This document shows, piece by piece, positions 1 to 9,765 of a stretch of DNA of 64,000 nucleotides. Origin of the DNA: Haematobia irritans (Eukaryota; Arthropoda; Insecta; Diptera; Muscidae); contig NC_134397.1 of the NCBI RefSeq assembly GCF_050003625.1, forward strand, positions 224,130,537 through 224,194,536, given 5' to 3'. The notes beneath the pieces were generated by a model. That model saw only the letters and a program-made list of their open reading frames with translations, did not search any database and was not told the DNA's origin. The position numbers and the translations under genes are program-made. Every line of letters starts with the position of its first letter. Position 1 is the stretch's first letter.

Positions 1-480
1 CATCTTGCTGAAATTTGGTACGTTGTGTTGGTATATGGTCTCTAACAACCATGCAAAAATTGGTCCACATCGGTCCATAATTATATGTAGCCCCCATATG
101 AACCGATCCCCAGATTTGGCTTGCGGAGCCTCACACAGAAGTACATTTCATCCGAACCGGCTGAAATTTGGTACACGGTGTTAGTATATGGTCTCTAAAA
201 ACCATGCTAAAATTGGTCCATATCGGTCCATAATTATATGTAGACCCCATATGAACCGTTCTCCTCCTGAGCCTCTTGTAGGAGCAAAATTCATCCGATT
301 CGGTTGAAATTTGGAACATGGTGTTAGTATATGGTCTCTAACAACCGTGCCAGAATTGGTTCATATCGGTCCATAATTATATATAGCCCCCATATAAACC
401 GTTCTCCAGATTTGACCTCCGGAGCCTCTTGGAGGAGCAAAATTCATACGAACCGGTTCAAATTTGGAACGTGGTGTTAG

Positions 481-826
481 GTTAGGTTAGGTGGCAGCCC
501 GATGTATCAGGCTCACTTAGACTATTCAGTCCATTGTGATACCACATTGGTGAACTTCTCTCTTATCACTGAGTGCTGCCCGATTCCATGTTAAGCTCAA
601 TGACAAGGGACCTCATTTTTTATAGCCGAGTCCGAACGGCGTTCTACATTGCAGTGAAACCACTTAGAGAAGCTTTGAAACCTTCAGAAATGTCACCAGC
701 ATTACTGAGGTGGGATAATCTACCGGTGAAAAACTTTTTGGTGTTCGGTCGAAGCAGGAATCGAACCCACGACCCTGTGTATGCAAGGCGGGCATTAATA
801 ATAACCATTGCACCACGGTGGCTCCT
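481..826 (-). mobile_element. tRNA-derived SINE (SINE1), nested in DINE A1
   Basis: Read on the minus strand it starts with a tRNA-like head: a box A-like TGGTGCAATGGTTA, then box B GGTTCGATTCC. A ~230-bp body follows, and it ends in repeated CCTAA (seen here as AGGTTAGGTTAGG at 481). Other copies lie at 18762-18980, 41621-41968 and 53934-54012. The head has an extra ATAATA compared with the 41.6-kb copy. It interrupts the DINE phrase GTGTTAG/TAGTAT. It would be transcribed by RNA polymerase III and moved by a partner LINE; that part is family knowledge. Confidence 0.75.
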
Positions 827-961
827 AGTATACGGCCGCTAACAACCATACCAAAATTGGTCCATATCGGTCTATAGTTATATATAGCCGATCTCCAATC
901 ACAAAAAATTGGTCCACATCAGTTCATAATCATGGTTGGCACTCGAGCCGAAAATAATCTA

Positions 962-1196
962 TCTAAATTTTATTTCTATAGAAAATTTTATTAAAATTTT
1001 ATTTCTATAGAAAATTTTGTTAAAATTTTATTTCTATAGAAAATTTTGTCAAAACTTTATTTCTATAGAAAACTTTGTGAAAATTTTATTTCTATAGAAA
1101 ATTTTGTGAAAATTTTATTTCTATAGAAAATTTTGTTAAAATTTTATTTCTATAGAAAATTTTGTTAAAATTTTATTTCTATAGAAAAGTTTGTCA
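962..1196 (+). repeat. 29-bp minisatellite array in DINE A1
   Basis: About eight copies of a 29-bp unit of the form AAAATTTTATTTCTATAGAA + AATTTTGTC. Each unit contains the perfect palindromes AAAATTTT and TTTCTATAGAAA. The array is preceded by GTTGGCACTCGAGCC, the same lead-in as in the other arrays of this window. Confidence 0.9.
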
Positions 1197-1441
1197 AACT
1201 GAATTATAGACGTATTTAATCGGTCTTTTTTGATTTAATATATACCACGTATGGACTTACTTACAATTTAGAAGACGGTGTTAGGAGGTTTTAAGATACC
1301 TTGCCATCGGCAAGCGTTACCTTCCCTCAAGTAATTCGATTGTGGATGGCAGTTTTTAGAAAAAGTTTCTACGCAATCCATTGTGCAGGGTACATAAGCT
1401 TCGTCCTTGTCGAACTTACGGCCGTATATACTTGTTTTACA

Positions 1442-2509
1442 CATTAGCGTAGCTAGACAATTTTCCTAGGGGGGCTATAGCCCCCTAGCTAAAAATCTAT
1501 AGACTGAACTTATAGGTTCAATTAATGTTTTATTAAATAAAAAATTAGACATCAAAATAACTCGACAATTAATTTATAATAAAGCAACTAAAAGTAGTTC
1601 CACACTTTTCCCAGCAAAAAAAATGTGAGTTGTTCTAAAGGCACAACTTTAAAAGTACTTCCAAAAATGTCCTCAATTATTTTAACTACACAGGAAGTTT
1701 TTTTACTTCATTTTTTTTCATATTTTAATGTGTAATTTGTTGTTTCTTTTTTTTCAAATAGTTTAAAAAAAGAGTAAGAATAAATAAATTGGTACAAATC
1801 ATTCAAATTTTGCCACAAAACTGCTAAATCCATTATAGAAAAATCGATAATTTTGGAAATTATTCGAGGAAAAATGTTTCAAACAAGCGTAAGAATGCAT
1901 TAAAAATCATAAAAAAATATAAAAATTATTTATTTGGGAAAATATCACAAAATTTTTTAATTCACATTCAAAACACTGAATTCGGATCTCACCTTAAGAA
2001 GTGATGCGAATTCATTGCAACGGCTGTTGAAACGGTGGACATTTGTCCTATGACAAGCTCATATTACATTCATTGCTTCTCTGCCAATTTTGAACCACTT
2101 CTAGACCCAAAAAGAGCATTTTCACTACTTTTTTGGCGACGCTTTTCCGCAGCATTGTTAAGATATTAATTTATGAAAGAATAGTTTTAATATCAATTAC
2201 TATTTTTTTAATTAAATTGACTAAACTAAATCAATCATAAGTTCAACCACAGCTTTATTTCATAAATATATGACATTGCCATCGACAACTGCTACCACAA
2301 CCCAAGTAATTCGATTGTTCATGAAAGTCTTTAGCGGAACTTTGTGCGATTGTATATACTTGTTTAATTTTTATAAAAATTAAAAAAACTATTGACATTT
2401 ATTGAAAAATGGAAAATCATAAAAAGAGTTTCAAATTCTGGGGGGGGGGGGGCTAAAATTTTTCTGGGGGGGTCTAAGCCCCCTCCCCAGAGGCCTTCCT
2501 ACGCTTATG
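1442..2509. mobile_element. hAT-like non-autonomous element with TIR CATWAGCGTAG
   Basis: The left end CATTAGCGTAG and the right end CTACGCTTATG are inverted copies. The element is flanked by a perfect 8-bp duplication, GTTTTACA, at 1434-1441 and 2510-2517. An 8-bp TSD with CA termini fits the hAT superfamily. Both ends carry G-runs and C-runs (GGGGGGCTATAGCCCCC near 1472; a 14-G run near 2440). No transposase ORF is seen. A second MITE is nested at 1610-2153. Confidence 0.65.
1610..2153 (+). mobile_element. MITE family C (terminus CCCAGCAAAAA), copy 1
   Basis: It begins CCCAGCAAAAA and ends in a degenerate inverse (GGCGACGCTTTTCCGCAG). Long stretches match 42501-43047 in the same orientation and 62346-62680 in reverse, for example AAAACACTGAATTCG and CCACTTCT. 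It is about 540 bp with no coding potential. Its ends are blurred, so the borders are approximate. Confidence 0.55.
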
Positions 2510-2518
2510 GTTTTACAC

Positions 2519-3399
2519 TTTTATTTTCTTGTTGTCTAATTTTTACAAATTGAAAAACTTCTTCGTTTGAACCTGGGTCTGTTGGCACCATGACAGAACG
2601 CCTTAGCACACTCAGCCACCATTCATCAAAACGTATATTCAAATGTTTGTGATATGAACCTAATATTGACACCACGTCATGAAATTCTAACTACTTCCTG
2701 AGATGTTTTCGTATGGGAAAAATAAAGAAATAATATTTTCACTACTTTTTTGGCGACGTTTTTTACTGGGTAGTTAAGAATTTGTGAGCTAAAACAAAAC
2801 TTCATAAACTGAAGGTTATGAATTTTCAATGCCCACTGATCAGACCGCTGAGAAGAACTTCGGTTCGATCATTAAAATGGGATAAATTCGTCAATTTGTA
2901 TGAGCAAATTTCAGTGTAGTTGATTGTAGATAATATCACTTTTATTATATTGTCAAATATTCCAAAGAATTAAAAAAAATTGGAAAAATTAAGTTCTGAT
3001 TCAAAGAAGGCCTCTCACATTTCCCGCTGGGTACATTTCGCGGTCAAAGTTTTGCAGTACTACCACCTACATAATGAAGTCGGTATTGTAGGCGAAAATC
3101 TTCGTATCTCTATTCATGATAACTGTGATCTGGATAATACACTTCATTGCCCTTTGTTTAAAGTTTTGACCAAATTGTATTGTTTATTCAAAAATAAGAA
3201 AAGATCTCCAATCTTGCTAGGATAGAAGTTTCCAATTCAGCTATAATATGTTGCCAACAAAATGACATGGATTACATATCTCACTTATATGGTGGAGGGT
3301 ATAGAGTGCCCTAAAAGAATTTAAAATACATATTCATATGCATATTAATTTACATATACAAAAAAAAAATATTTAACAAAAAAATCTCTATATTTGCAG
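2519..3399. other. Intergenic/intronic DNA with SINE2 and MITE-C fragments
   Basis: AT-rich DNA. At 2570-2720 a SINE2-like fragment is recognisable on the minus strand, with a matching copy at 39715-39900. At 2730-2770 there is a terminal piece of MITE family C (CACTACTTTTTTGGCGACG ending ACTGGG). An 81-codon ORF at 2980-3225 has no recognisable domain and is not annotated. The stretch ends at a plausible splice acceptor (3398-3399). Confidence 0.5.
2570..2720 (-). mobile_element. SINE2, tRNA-Leu/Ser-like head fragment
   Basis: On the minus strand it contains a box A-like TGGCTGAGTGTGCTAAGGCG and, ~40 nt later, a box B-like AGGTTCAAACG. A related sequence in the opposite orientation lies at 39715-39900, which shows this is a dispersed repeat rather than a tRNA gene. 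The long insert between the boxes resembles a class II tRNA ancestor. Confidence 0.45.
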
Positions 3400-3400
3400 C
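3390..3400 (+). promoter_or_regulatory. Putative 3' splice acceptor upstream of the chitin-binding gene
   Basis: TCTCTATATTTGCAG ends at 3399, 56 nt before the ATG at 3456. This fits a last exon that carries the whole coding region after a 5' UTR intron. The upstream exon is not identifiable here. Confidence 0.4.
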
Positions 3401-3455
3401 AGAAAATTAAAAAAAAATAACAAGGAAATCAAACCAAAGCGGATCAAAAAGAAAA

Positions 3456-4469
3456 ATGAAATTTAAACAGAAATTCCATGAAAACCACAAATACAATGGA
3501 CATTGTTATTGCCATCTGCCGCATCGAGCAGCAGGACATCATCAAGGCATTTTTTATGGGACCATAGCAATCATGATTTTTATGAATGCCACCAATGCCA
3601 TTAATGCAGTAGCACGTCCACCAGCCAAAAATATATGGTTGCGGGAGAGGGGATTTGCATCAGTGGCAGAAGCAACAACCATGTTGCAAACACTTCGCAA
3701 CAATGCCAGTAGAAATCCCATAATAGCCCAACAATCATCGAAAACATCAGCACCACAAAAGCCAACAGCTTCAGTATCCACCACATTCACGAAACCTTCA
3801 AACTCATGGATGAGTCCTAGGCGAAGTCCGACCAACTCTACTTTCTTGACAATGGGTATGGAATTAACAACAACGACAAGAAAAAACAGCAACAACCCTC
3901 TCAACTCATTGACGATGATAGAAGGTCCTACAAATTCCCATTCTACAAAGACTAACTCCATGGATGCCTCGGCAAACCCCAGCAGCAGCAGCAGCAGTAG
4001 CACCAGCAATTGTAAATCTTCCACTGGCACATGGGGAGATGTTGATCCGAATATATACTACCTCTGTGATATGCAGACAAAACAACCGCTGGCATTACGC
4101 TGTCCCGAGGGACGTGGATATTTCAATGGTCTAGGCTATTCGGGTTGCATACCATTCGAGGACTGGCCAGCTTGTGTTGCACCACGACCCCTAGAACAGG
4201 TGCACATTTGCGATAGTGAACATATGCAACAACCATGGGAGACAATGAATCCAAATAAGTTCTATATATGCCTACAAGAGACCACTGAGCCCATGTTGCT
4301 TAATTGTGGGCAAGGTAAAGGTTTCCTGCATGTCCATGTTTCCGGCAATGGCCCAAAGGCGACTGGGAATGCATCTACAGGGGCAGATGGTGTTGGTGAT
4401 AGTGAAATTGTTGGTTGTGCTAATTGGGAAAAATGGCGTAGTTATATGCAATGTACTGACTATTATTAA
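3456..4469 (+). CDS. Secreted chitin-binding (peritrophin-A-like) protein
   Basis: 337 codons, uninterrupted. The N-terminus is basic and His-rich and is followed by a hydrophobic stretch (about residues 32-52, IFYGTIAIMIF...), a likely signal peptide or signal anchor with a long n-region. Residues ~60-190 are a Ser/Thr/Asn/Pro-rich linker with a poly-Ser run, typical of O-glycosylated peritrophic or cuticular proteins. Two Cys-rich modules follow. Module 1 is ~193-237 (DPNIYYLC, LRCPEGRGYF, SGCIPFEDWPAC). Module 2 is ~245-337 (HIC, NPNKFYICLQ, LLNCGQGKGF, GCANWEKW, YMQC). Spacing and aromatics (YYLC/FYIC) resemble CBM14 chitin-binding type-2 domains, though with variant loops, so it probably binds chitin outside the cell. 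The start is the first in-frame ATG after the acceptor at 3399. AATAAA-type signals lie near 4740 and 4840. I do not recognise the exact orthologue. It is the only convincing host gene in the window. Confidence 0.75.
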   Translation: MKFKQKFHENHKYNGHCYCHLPHRAAGHHQGIFYGTIAIMIFMNATNAINAVARPPAKNIWLRERGFASVAEATTMLQTLRNNASRNPIIAQQSSKTSAPQKPTASVSTTFTKPSNSWMSPRRSPTNSTFLTMGMELTTTTRKNSNNPLNSLTMIEGPTNSHSTKTNSMDASANPSSSSSSSTSNCKSSTGTWGDVDPNIYYLCDMQTKQPLALRCPEGRGYFNGLGYSGCIPFEDWPACVAPRPLEQVHICDSEHMQQPWETMNPNKFYICLQETTEPMLLNCGQGKGFLHVHVSGNGPKATGNASTGADGVGDSEIVGCANWEKWRSYMQCTDYY

Positions 4470-5137
4470 AAGTGTTCCGCAACAAGGAAAATTCCATGGA
4501 AATACAATAACAAAAATGTGGAGGGGAAAAAGGAAATGGTGGGAAGATATCCAATACAATACACACACACACATTCATTCTTCCTTAAACTCACACACGC
4601 ACACACACATCCTTGACTAAACATCCTGCCCATCACCCATAATGTTTTAAGCCAATGAGATAAAACATCCTGTATCCCATCACCATCACCATCATCATCG
4701 TCATCACCAACACATACATTTATGTCTGGCCAAAGTAAAACAAATAAATTAAAAAAGGAGAGATCGAAAAAAGACAACAAAATTGCAGCTCAAAAGCCGA
4801 GAGTGAGTGAGAGAGATGGAGAAAAATTTCTCCCAAAATAAAAACCTAACGATAGCGAGATTTATTATTTACTGAGATTCCATTGTTTCTGTTGAATTCG
4901 TTTTTTTTTTGTCGCTTTCTTTGTCGAAACATTAATCATTTAAAAGGAAAAATATTATTTTCATTTTAATTGGAAAAGTAACGAGGTCAATATCTGGCTA
5001 TGTTATGCAATTTATTTCTATTAAAGTGATACTTGAAACAAAGTTGCTGAAGTATATGGAGTATTTTTCATGAATTGAACCACAACCTTGGAAAGAGAAA
5101 ATGATTTTTGATTAGCTTTGATTTAAATTTAATTTAA
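4470..5137 (+). other. 3' UTR and downstream flank of the chitin-binding gene
   Basis: Contains CA-dinucleotide runs (4560-4610), a CATCAC/CATCAT-rich stretch (4680-4710) and poly(A) signals (AATAAA near 4743; AAATAAAAA near 4838). Beyond ~4860 it is AT-rich with nothing recognisable. ORFs here come from the simple repeats. Confidence 0.5.
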
Positions 5138-6553
5138 TGGTGGGTACTAAGTTCGAGTTAAGCCGCTAAAATCGCTAAAGTGAAAACTAAATCAGTAAGA
5201 ACAAGTAAGGAAAGTCTAAAGTCGGGCGGGGCCGACTATATTATACCCTGCACCACTTTGTAGATCTAAATTTTCGATACCATATCACATCCGTCAAATG
5301 TGTTGGGGCTATATATAAAGGTTTGTCCCAAATACATACATTTAAATATCACTCGATCTGGACAGAATTTGATAGACTTCTACAAAATCTATCGACTCAA
5401 AATTTAAGTCGACTAATGCACTAGGGTGGAACACAATGTTAGTAAAAAAATATGGGAAACATTTAAATCTGGAGCAATTTTAAGAAAACTTCGCAAAAGT
5501 TTATTTATGATTTATCGCTCGATATATATGCATTAGAAGTTTAGGAAAATTAGAGTCATTTTTACAACTTTTCGACTAAGCAGTGGCGATTTTACAAGGA
5601 AAATGTTGGTATTTTGACCATTTTTGTCGAAATCAGAAAAACATATATATGGGAGCTATAACTAAATCTGAACCGATTTCAACCAAATTTGGCACGCATA
5701 GCTACAATGCTAATTCTACTCCCTGAGTAAAATTTCAAGTAAATCGGAGTTAAAAATTGGCCTCTACGGTCATATGAGTGTAAATCGGCCGAAAGCTATA
5801 TATGGGAGATATATCTAAATCTGAACCGATTTCAACCAAATTTTGCACGCATAGCTACAATGCTAATTCTACTCCCTGTGCTAAATTTCAACTAAATCGG
5901 AGCAAAAAATTGGCCTCTGTGGTCATATGAGTGTAAATCGGGCGAAAGCTATATATGGGAGCTATATCTAAATCTGAACCGATTTCAACCAAATTTGGCA
6001 CGCATAGCTACAATGATAATTATACTCCCTGTGCAAAATTTCAACTAAATCGGACCAAAAATTGGCCTCTGTGGTCATTTGAGTGTAAATCGGGCGAAAG
6101 CTATATATGGGAGCTATATCTAAATCTGAACCGATTTCAACCAAATTTGACACGCATAGCTACAATGCTAATTCTACTCTCTGTGCAAAATTTCAACTAA
6201 ATCGGAGCAAAAAAATTGGCCTCTGTGGGCAAATGAGTGTAAATCGGGCGAAAGCTATATATGGGAGCTATATCTAAATCTGAACCGATTTGGCTGATAT
6301 TTTGCAAGTTTTTCGAGACTCATAAAATATTCGGATGTACGGAATTTGAGGAAGATCGGTTGATATACACGCCAATTATGATCAGATCGGTGAAAAATAT
6401 ATATGGCAGCTATATCTAAATCTGAACCGATTTTTTCCAAAATCAAAAGGGATCGTCTTTGAGCCGAAACAAGATCCTATACCAAATTTTAGGACAATCG
6501 GACTAAAACTGCGAGCTGTACTTTGCACACAAAAATACATCAACAGACAGACG

Positions 6554-6588
<35 letters not shown>

Positions 6589-6895
6589 GGACATCGCTAA
6601 ATCGACTCAGAATTTAATTCTAAGACGATCGGTATACTAAACGATGGGTCTCAGACTTTTCCTTCTTGGCGTTACATACAAATGCACAAACTTATTATAC
6701 CCTGTACCACAGTAGTGGTGAAGGGTATAAAAAGGCATAAAATTATACATATTTGTTGCCATTTTTTTATAACTTGATGGGGAAAAGCCCAAAGTAAATT
6801 TTCACAAAGTTTGTATTCCTTAAAATGGATTACTAAAGAAAAGTAATCATGAAAAATGACGATTTTAGCGGCTAAAATCGAACTTAATACCCACC
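5138..6895. mobile_element. Inverted-repeat element (family F), TTAA-flanked, hosting DINE-B1
   Basis: The left end GGTGGGTACTAAGTTCGAG...GCCGCTAAAATCG and the right end CGATTTTAGCGGCTAAAATCGAACTTAATACCCACC are inverted copies of about 40 bp. TTAA lies directly outside both ends (5134-5137, 6896-6899), suggesting a piggyBac-type target, though the left end has one extra T. Most of the interior is the nested DINE at 5202-6732, so the original element was only ~230 bp. A related fragment is visible inside the N3 element near 24410-24470. Confidence 0.5.
5202..6732 (-). mobile_element. DINE-1-like Helitron, family B, copy B1
   Basis: Minus orientation. Its tail is at the left (CAAGTAAGGAAAGTCTAAAG, hairpin GTCGGGCGGGGCCGAC, then TATACCCTGCACCAC). 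Its head is at the right (TATACCCTGTACCACAGTAG inverted, with a CAGACAGA run at 6545-6590 that reads GTCTGTCT on the element strand). The centre has about five ~150-bp tandem units with AGCTATATATGGGAGCTATA and TCTGAACCGATTT. Same body plan as family A but an unrelated central unit. No coding capacity. Confidence 0.75.
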
Positions 6896-7333
6896 TTAAG
6901 TTGTAAAAAATTAACTTAAATTGTAAAAACATCACCTAGCTATTATTGAATTTATAGTTTAATTTATGTAAGTGTTATACTACTGTTGTTAAAACATATG
7001 TACGAGGGCGGTTCGGAAACTTCTTAGCCTATCAATGAAAGAGAATAGTTAGTTTTTCAAAAATATTTTTATTTTTCAATATAATCTCCTAAACCTTAAA
7101 TACACTTAGTCCAACGATTTTCTAGCAATTCTATCCCTTGATTACAATAGTTTTCCTCAAGGTCTTCAAAATAGTGGTTTACAACTGTAATTGCATCTTC
7201 ATTTGAGGTAAAACGCTTACCAGCAAGGATTTTTTTAGATGTGGGAACAAGTAAAAGTCACTGGGAGCTAAATCAGGAGAATAAGGTGGGTGGTCAAGCA
7301 ACTCGTACTTTTAATCGTTGATTTTAGCCATTG

Positions 7334-8907
7334 CACTATGGGGCTAATCACCGGTTTCAGAGGCAAAAATTACAAAAATTCTCTTATAGGTTTGAAATTT
7401 GGAACACAGGCTGCATATAACGTCAGACGAGCTCATAGAAATTTTAAAATCGATCCGCCCACTGGCACGTCCATTGTAACCGTTAATATTTATACCCTGT
7501 ACCAGTCCGCCTGTGAATACGTTTTTGTAATCAATGTCTACGTTGCAATTTTAGACCAATCGACTTCAAATTTTGTACAAGTAGGTATATTGGGTCATAA
7601 TAGAACCTTATTGATTTTGGAAGAAATCAGTTCAGATTTAGATATAGCTCCCATATATATCTTTCGCCCGATATGCACTTATAAGGCCCCAGAAGCCGGA
7701 GTTTCACACTGATTTGAATCAAATTTAGCACAAAGAGTATAATTGATAGTGTTTTTAAGTGTGCTAAATTTGGTTGAAATCGGTTCAGATTTAGATATAG
7801 CTCCCATATATACCCTACGCCTGATTTAGACACATGTGACAACAGAGGCCAAAGTTTTACTCCGATTTACGTTTAATTTTGCACAGTGATTAGAGTTAAC
7901 ATTCCAACTCTACCTGCCAAATTTGGTGGAAATCGGTTCAGATTTAGATATAGCTACCATATATATCATTCACCTGATATGGACTTAATTGGCCCGATGG
8001 GCCAGAGTTTCATCTTGATTTGCTTAAGTTGTGCACAAAGATTACTCTATTGAAAACATCCATTATATTATGCATCCTCGAGTCCTCCTTTGTATGATCA
8101 AGTAGGTTTTTATTATAAATTTAATTTAATTTCCCGTAAACATCCAATGGATACAAATGACGCATCTGCTTTTTGTTTTTCTTAAATTTTTGATTGAATT
8201 GGGCACAAATATTACAAGTTTTCTTAATTATTGATGCCATACAATCTTACATTTCTCGAAAATTTGGATCGTATATAGTTGACGATACCAAAGGGATTCC
8301 GATCCTATTGCAGTTAAAATATTACGAGTTGAAAATTGGTTAATTTTAAAAACACTGAATTTTTTTAAATATTTTGAATTTTTTCATCGTAAGCCGGACG
8401 CCGCCGGATTTAAGCTTAGAACCACATAAAAGTACACACAATAACCTTTCTACTCACACCAATATCTCCGTGAATACTCGTGAATACAGAAAGTTCTATT
8501 CCACGGAATAAAAACATTACATGAAAATTACAAGAAAAAACTTATGACTTTAACACAACACAATGCTGTTTACACAAACACATATGAATTTTGAATATAT
8601 TTAATGTTATTCTTCGTCCCTTTTGAAATATTTTCCATTTTACACAATGTGAATTTGCTTATTAGTTTCTTTTGTGCGTCCAATTTTCTATAATGTGTTT
8701 TTTAACTAACTTATCAAAATTTAAACAAACTAAAAAGTCCCAACTTTGCCAGATTGTTTTAGGAATAATGAGTTGCCACATGTTTCTCATATTTTGTATT
8801 TTGGGCAACTGGGATGTATATAACAGATTTACATTATCAGGTTTTCCAATTTCCACTATCAAAAAACTGACTTTTTGCCGCAGAATCTGGTCATTAGCCC
8901 CATAGTG
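7334..8907. mobile_element. Transib-like non-autonomous element (CACTATG termini)
   Basis: Inserted in the mariner. Both ends read CACTATGGGGCTAAT inward, and similarity extends ~36 bp to an A-run (GGCAAAAA). A 5-bp duplication, CATTG, flanks it (7329-7333, 8908-8912). A CACWATG terminus with a 5-bp TSD is the signature of Transib transposons, whose ends resemble RAG recombination signals. I see no Transib transposase. Interior: DINE-B2 at 7488-8060 and unrecognised AT-rich DNA at 8060-8660. Confidence 0.6.
7488..8060 (+). mobile_element. DINE-1-like Helitron fragment, family B, copy B2
   Basis: It begins TATACCCTGTACCAG. Two to three ~150-bp units follow with AGATTTAGATATAGCTCCCA and ATATATC/ATATACC, matching the 5.2-6.7 kb copy in reverse. 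No clear tail hairpin is visible, so it is truncated. Its right border is approximate. Confidence 0.6.
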
Positions 8908-9765
8908 CATTGTTAAAACACTCTTGTGCACTGGTGCGTTGTCTTCATGAAAAATTATTTTTTTTGTATTGTAAGCCAGGACGTTTTTCTCAAATTTGTA
9001 CATTTATGTTAATTGATCCAAAAGGTTGCAATAGTTCTCTGAATTTATTGTTTTACCCTTTTGCAGATAGTCAATCAATAAAATATGTTACCTTTGAAGT
9101 CCCAAAAAACCGTTGCCATAACCTTACCAGCCGATTGAATTGCTTTTGCCTTCTTTGGGGCACTTCCTCCAGCTTCAGTCCATTGTTTGGAGTGTTCTTT
9201 TGTCTCTGGAGTATAGTGGTGGATCCATGTCTCATCAACAGTTATGAAACGACGTTTAAAATCCATTTTATTTCGCTTAAAACGATCCAAACAAGCTTGA
9301 GAAATGTTCATTCTTATGCGTTTTTAATCGACTGTTAACAAATGCGGCACCCATCTTGCAGAAAACTTTTCCATCTGTAGTTCTTCATGCAAAATTAAAT
9401 GGACTCGATCATTTGAGATGCCCATGATATTAGCAATTTCACGCACTTTTATTCGTCGATCATTTAATACCATACCATGCACTTTGGCTACAATTTCTGT
9501 TGTTGTTGCTGTTTTCGGATGTCCACTACGTGGTTCATCTTCAATTCAGCAACCCAATTTTTTTACTGTTCGTATGAAAGTGTGAAGGAGCACTTTCCCC
9601 TAACACATTCACCATTTCATTATGAATTTCTTGTCCCGATAAACCTTTTTTATGTAAATTTTAATGATATTTATAATTTTTTCCATTGTAAAAAAATTGC
9701 GGATGCGTCTTTTTTGAACACCTGTTTCTATATGAAGGAGTCGCCAGACTCCTGTGTTCACAACA

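Larger units (their letters stand above)
1..1434 (+). mobile_element. DINE-1-like Helitron, family A, copy A1 (5' end outside the window)
   Basis: Non-autonomous Helitron-type element with no coding capacity. Several ~154-bp tandem units are visible, each carrying TATAGCCCCCATATAAACCG and ATTTGGTACxTGGTGTTAGTATATGG. They are followed by a 29-bp minisatellite and a tail with a short hairpin that ends in GGCCGTATATACTTG. Sub-terminal inverted repeats, central ~150-bp tandem repeats, a 3' hairpin and a CTTG-T end are the body plan of Drosophila DINE-1/INE-1. The tail hairpin of this copy is degraded. The head lies beyond the left edge. A SINE is nested at 481-826. Apparent ORFs on both strands are by-products of the tandem units. 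Confidence 0.75.
7069..9686 (-). pseudogene. mariner transposase, interrupted pseudogene (DD34D type)
   Basis: Cut-and-paste transposase of the Tc1/mariner superfamily, read right to left. It starts around 9686 (MEKII...). A helix-turn-helix/linker part follows with DEPRSGHPKTATTTEIV. The first catalytic Asp is in VDETWIHHY with the diagnostic KQWTEAGGSAPKKAKA after it (9075-9311). The second is in HEDNAPVHKS (8913-9003). After the Transib-like insert comes HPPYSPDLAPSDFYLFPHL with the third Asp (about 7210-7300). Several frameshifts and stops occur, e.g. near 9310, 9000 and 7100. All three catalytic residues survive, but the gene cannot make a protein. ORFs within it are fragments. Confidence 0.85.

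Noticed and set aside
2980..3225. 81-codon ORF upstream of the chitin-binding gene
   Set aside because: No recognisable domain, no link to the downstream ORF, and length is within chance for this composition.
3554..4030. 158-codon ORF antisense to the chitin-binding gene
   Set aside because: Leu/Val-rich shadow of the Ser/Asn/Thr-rich coding strand.
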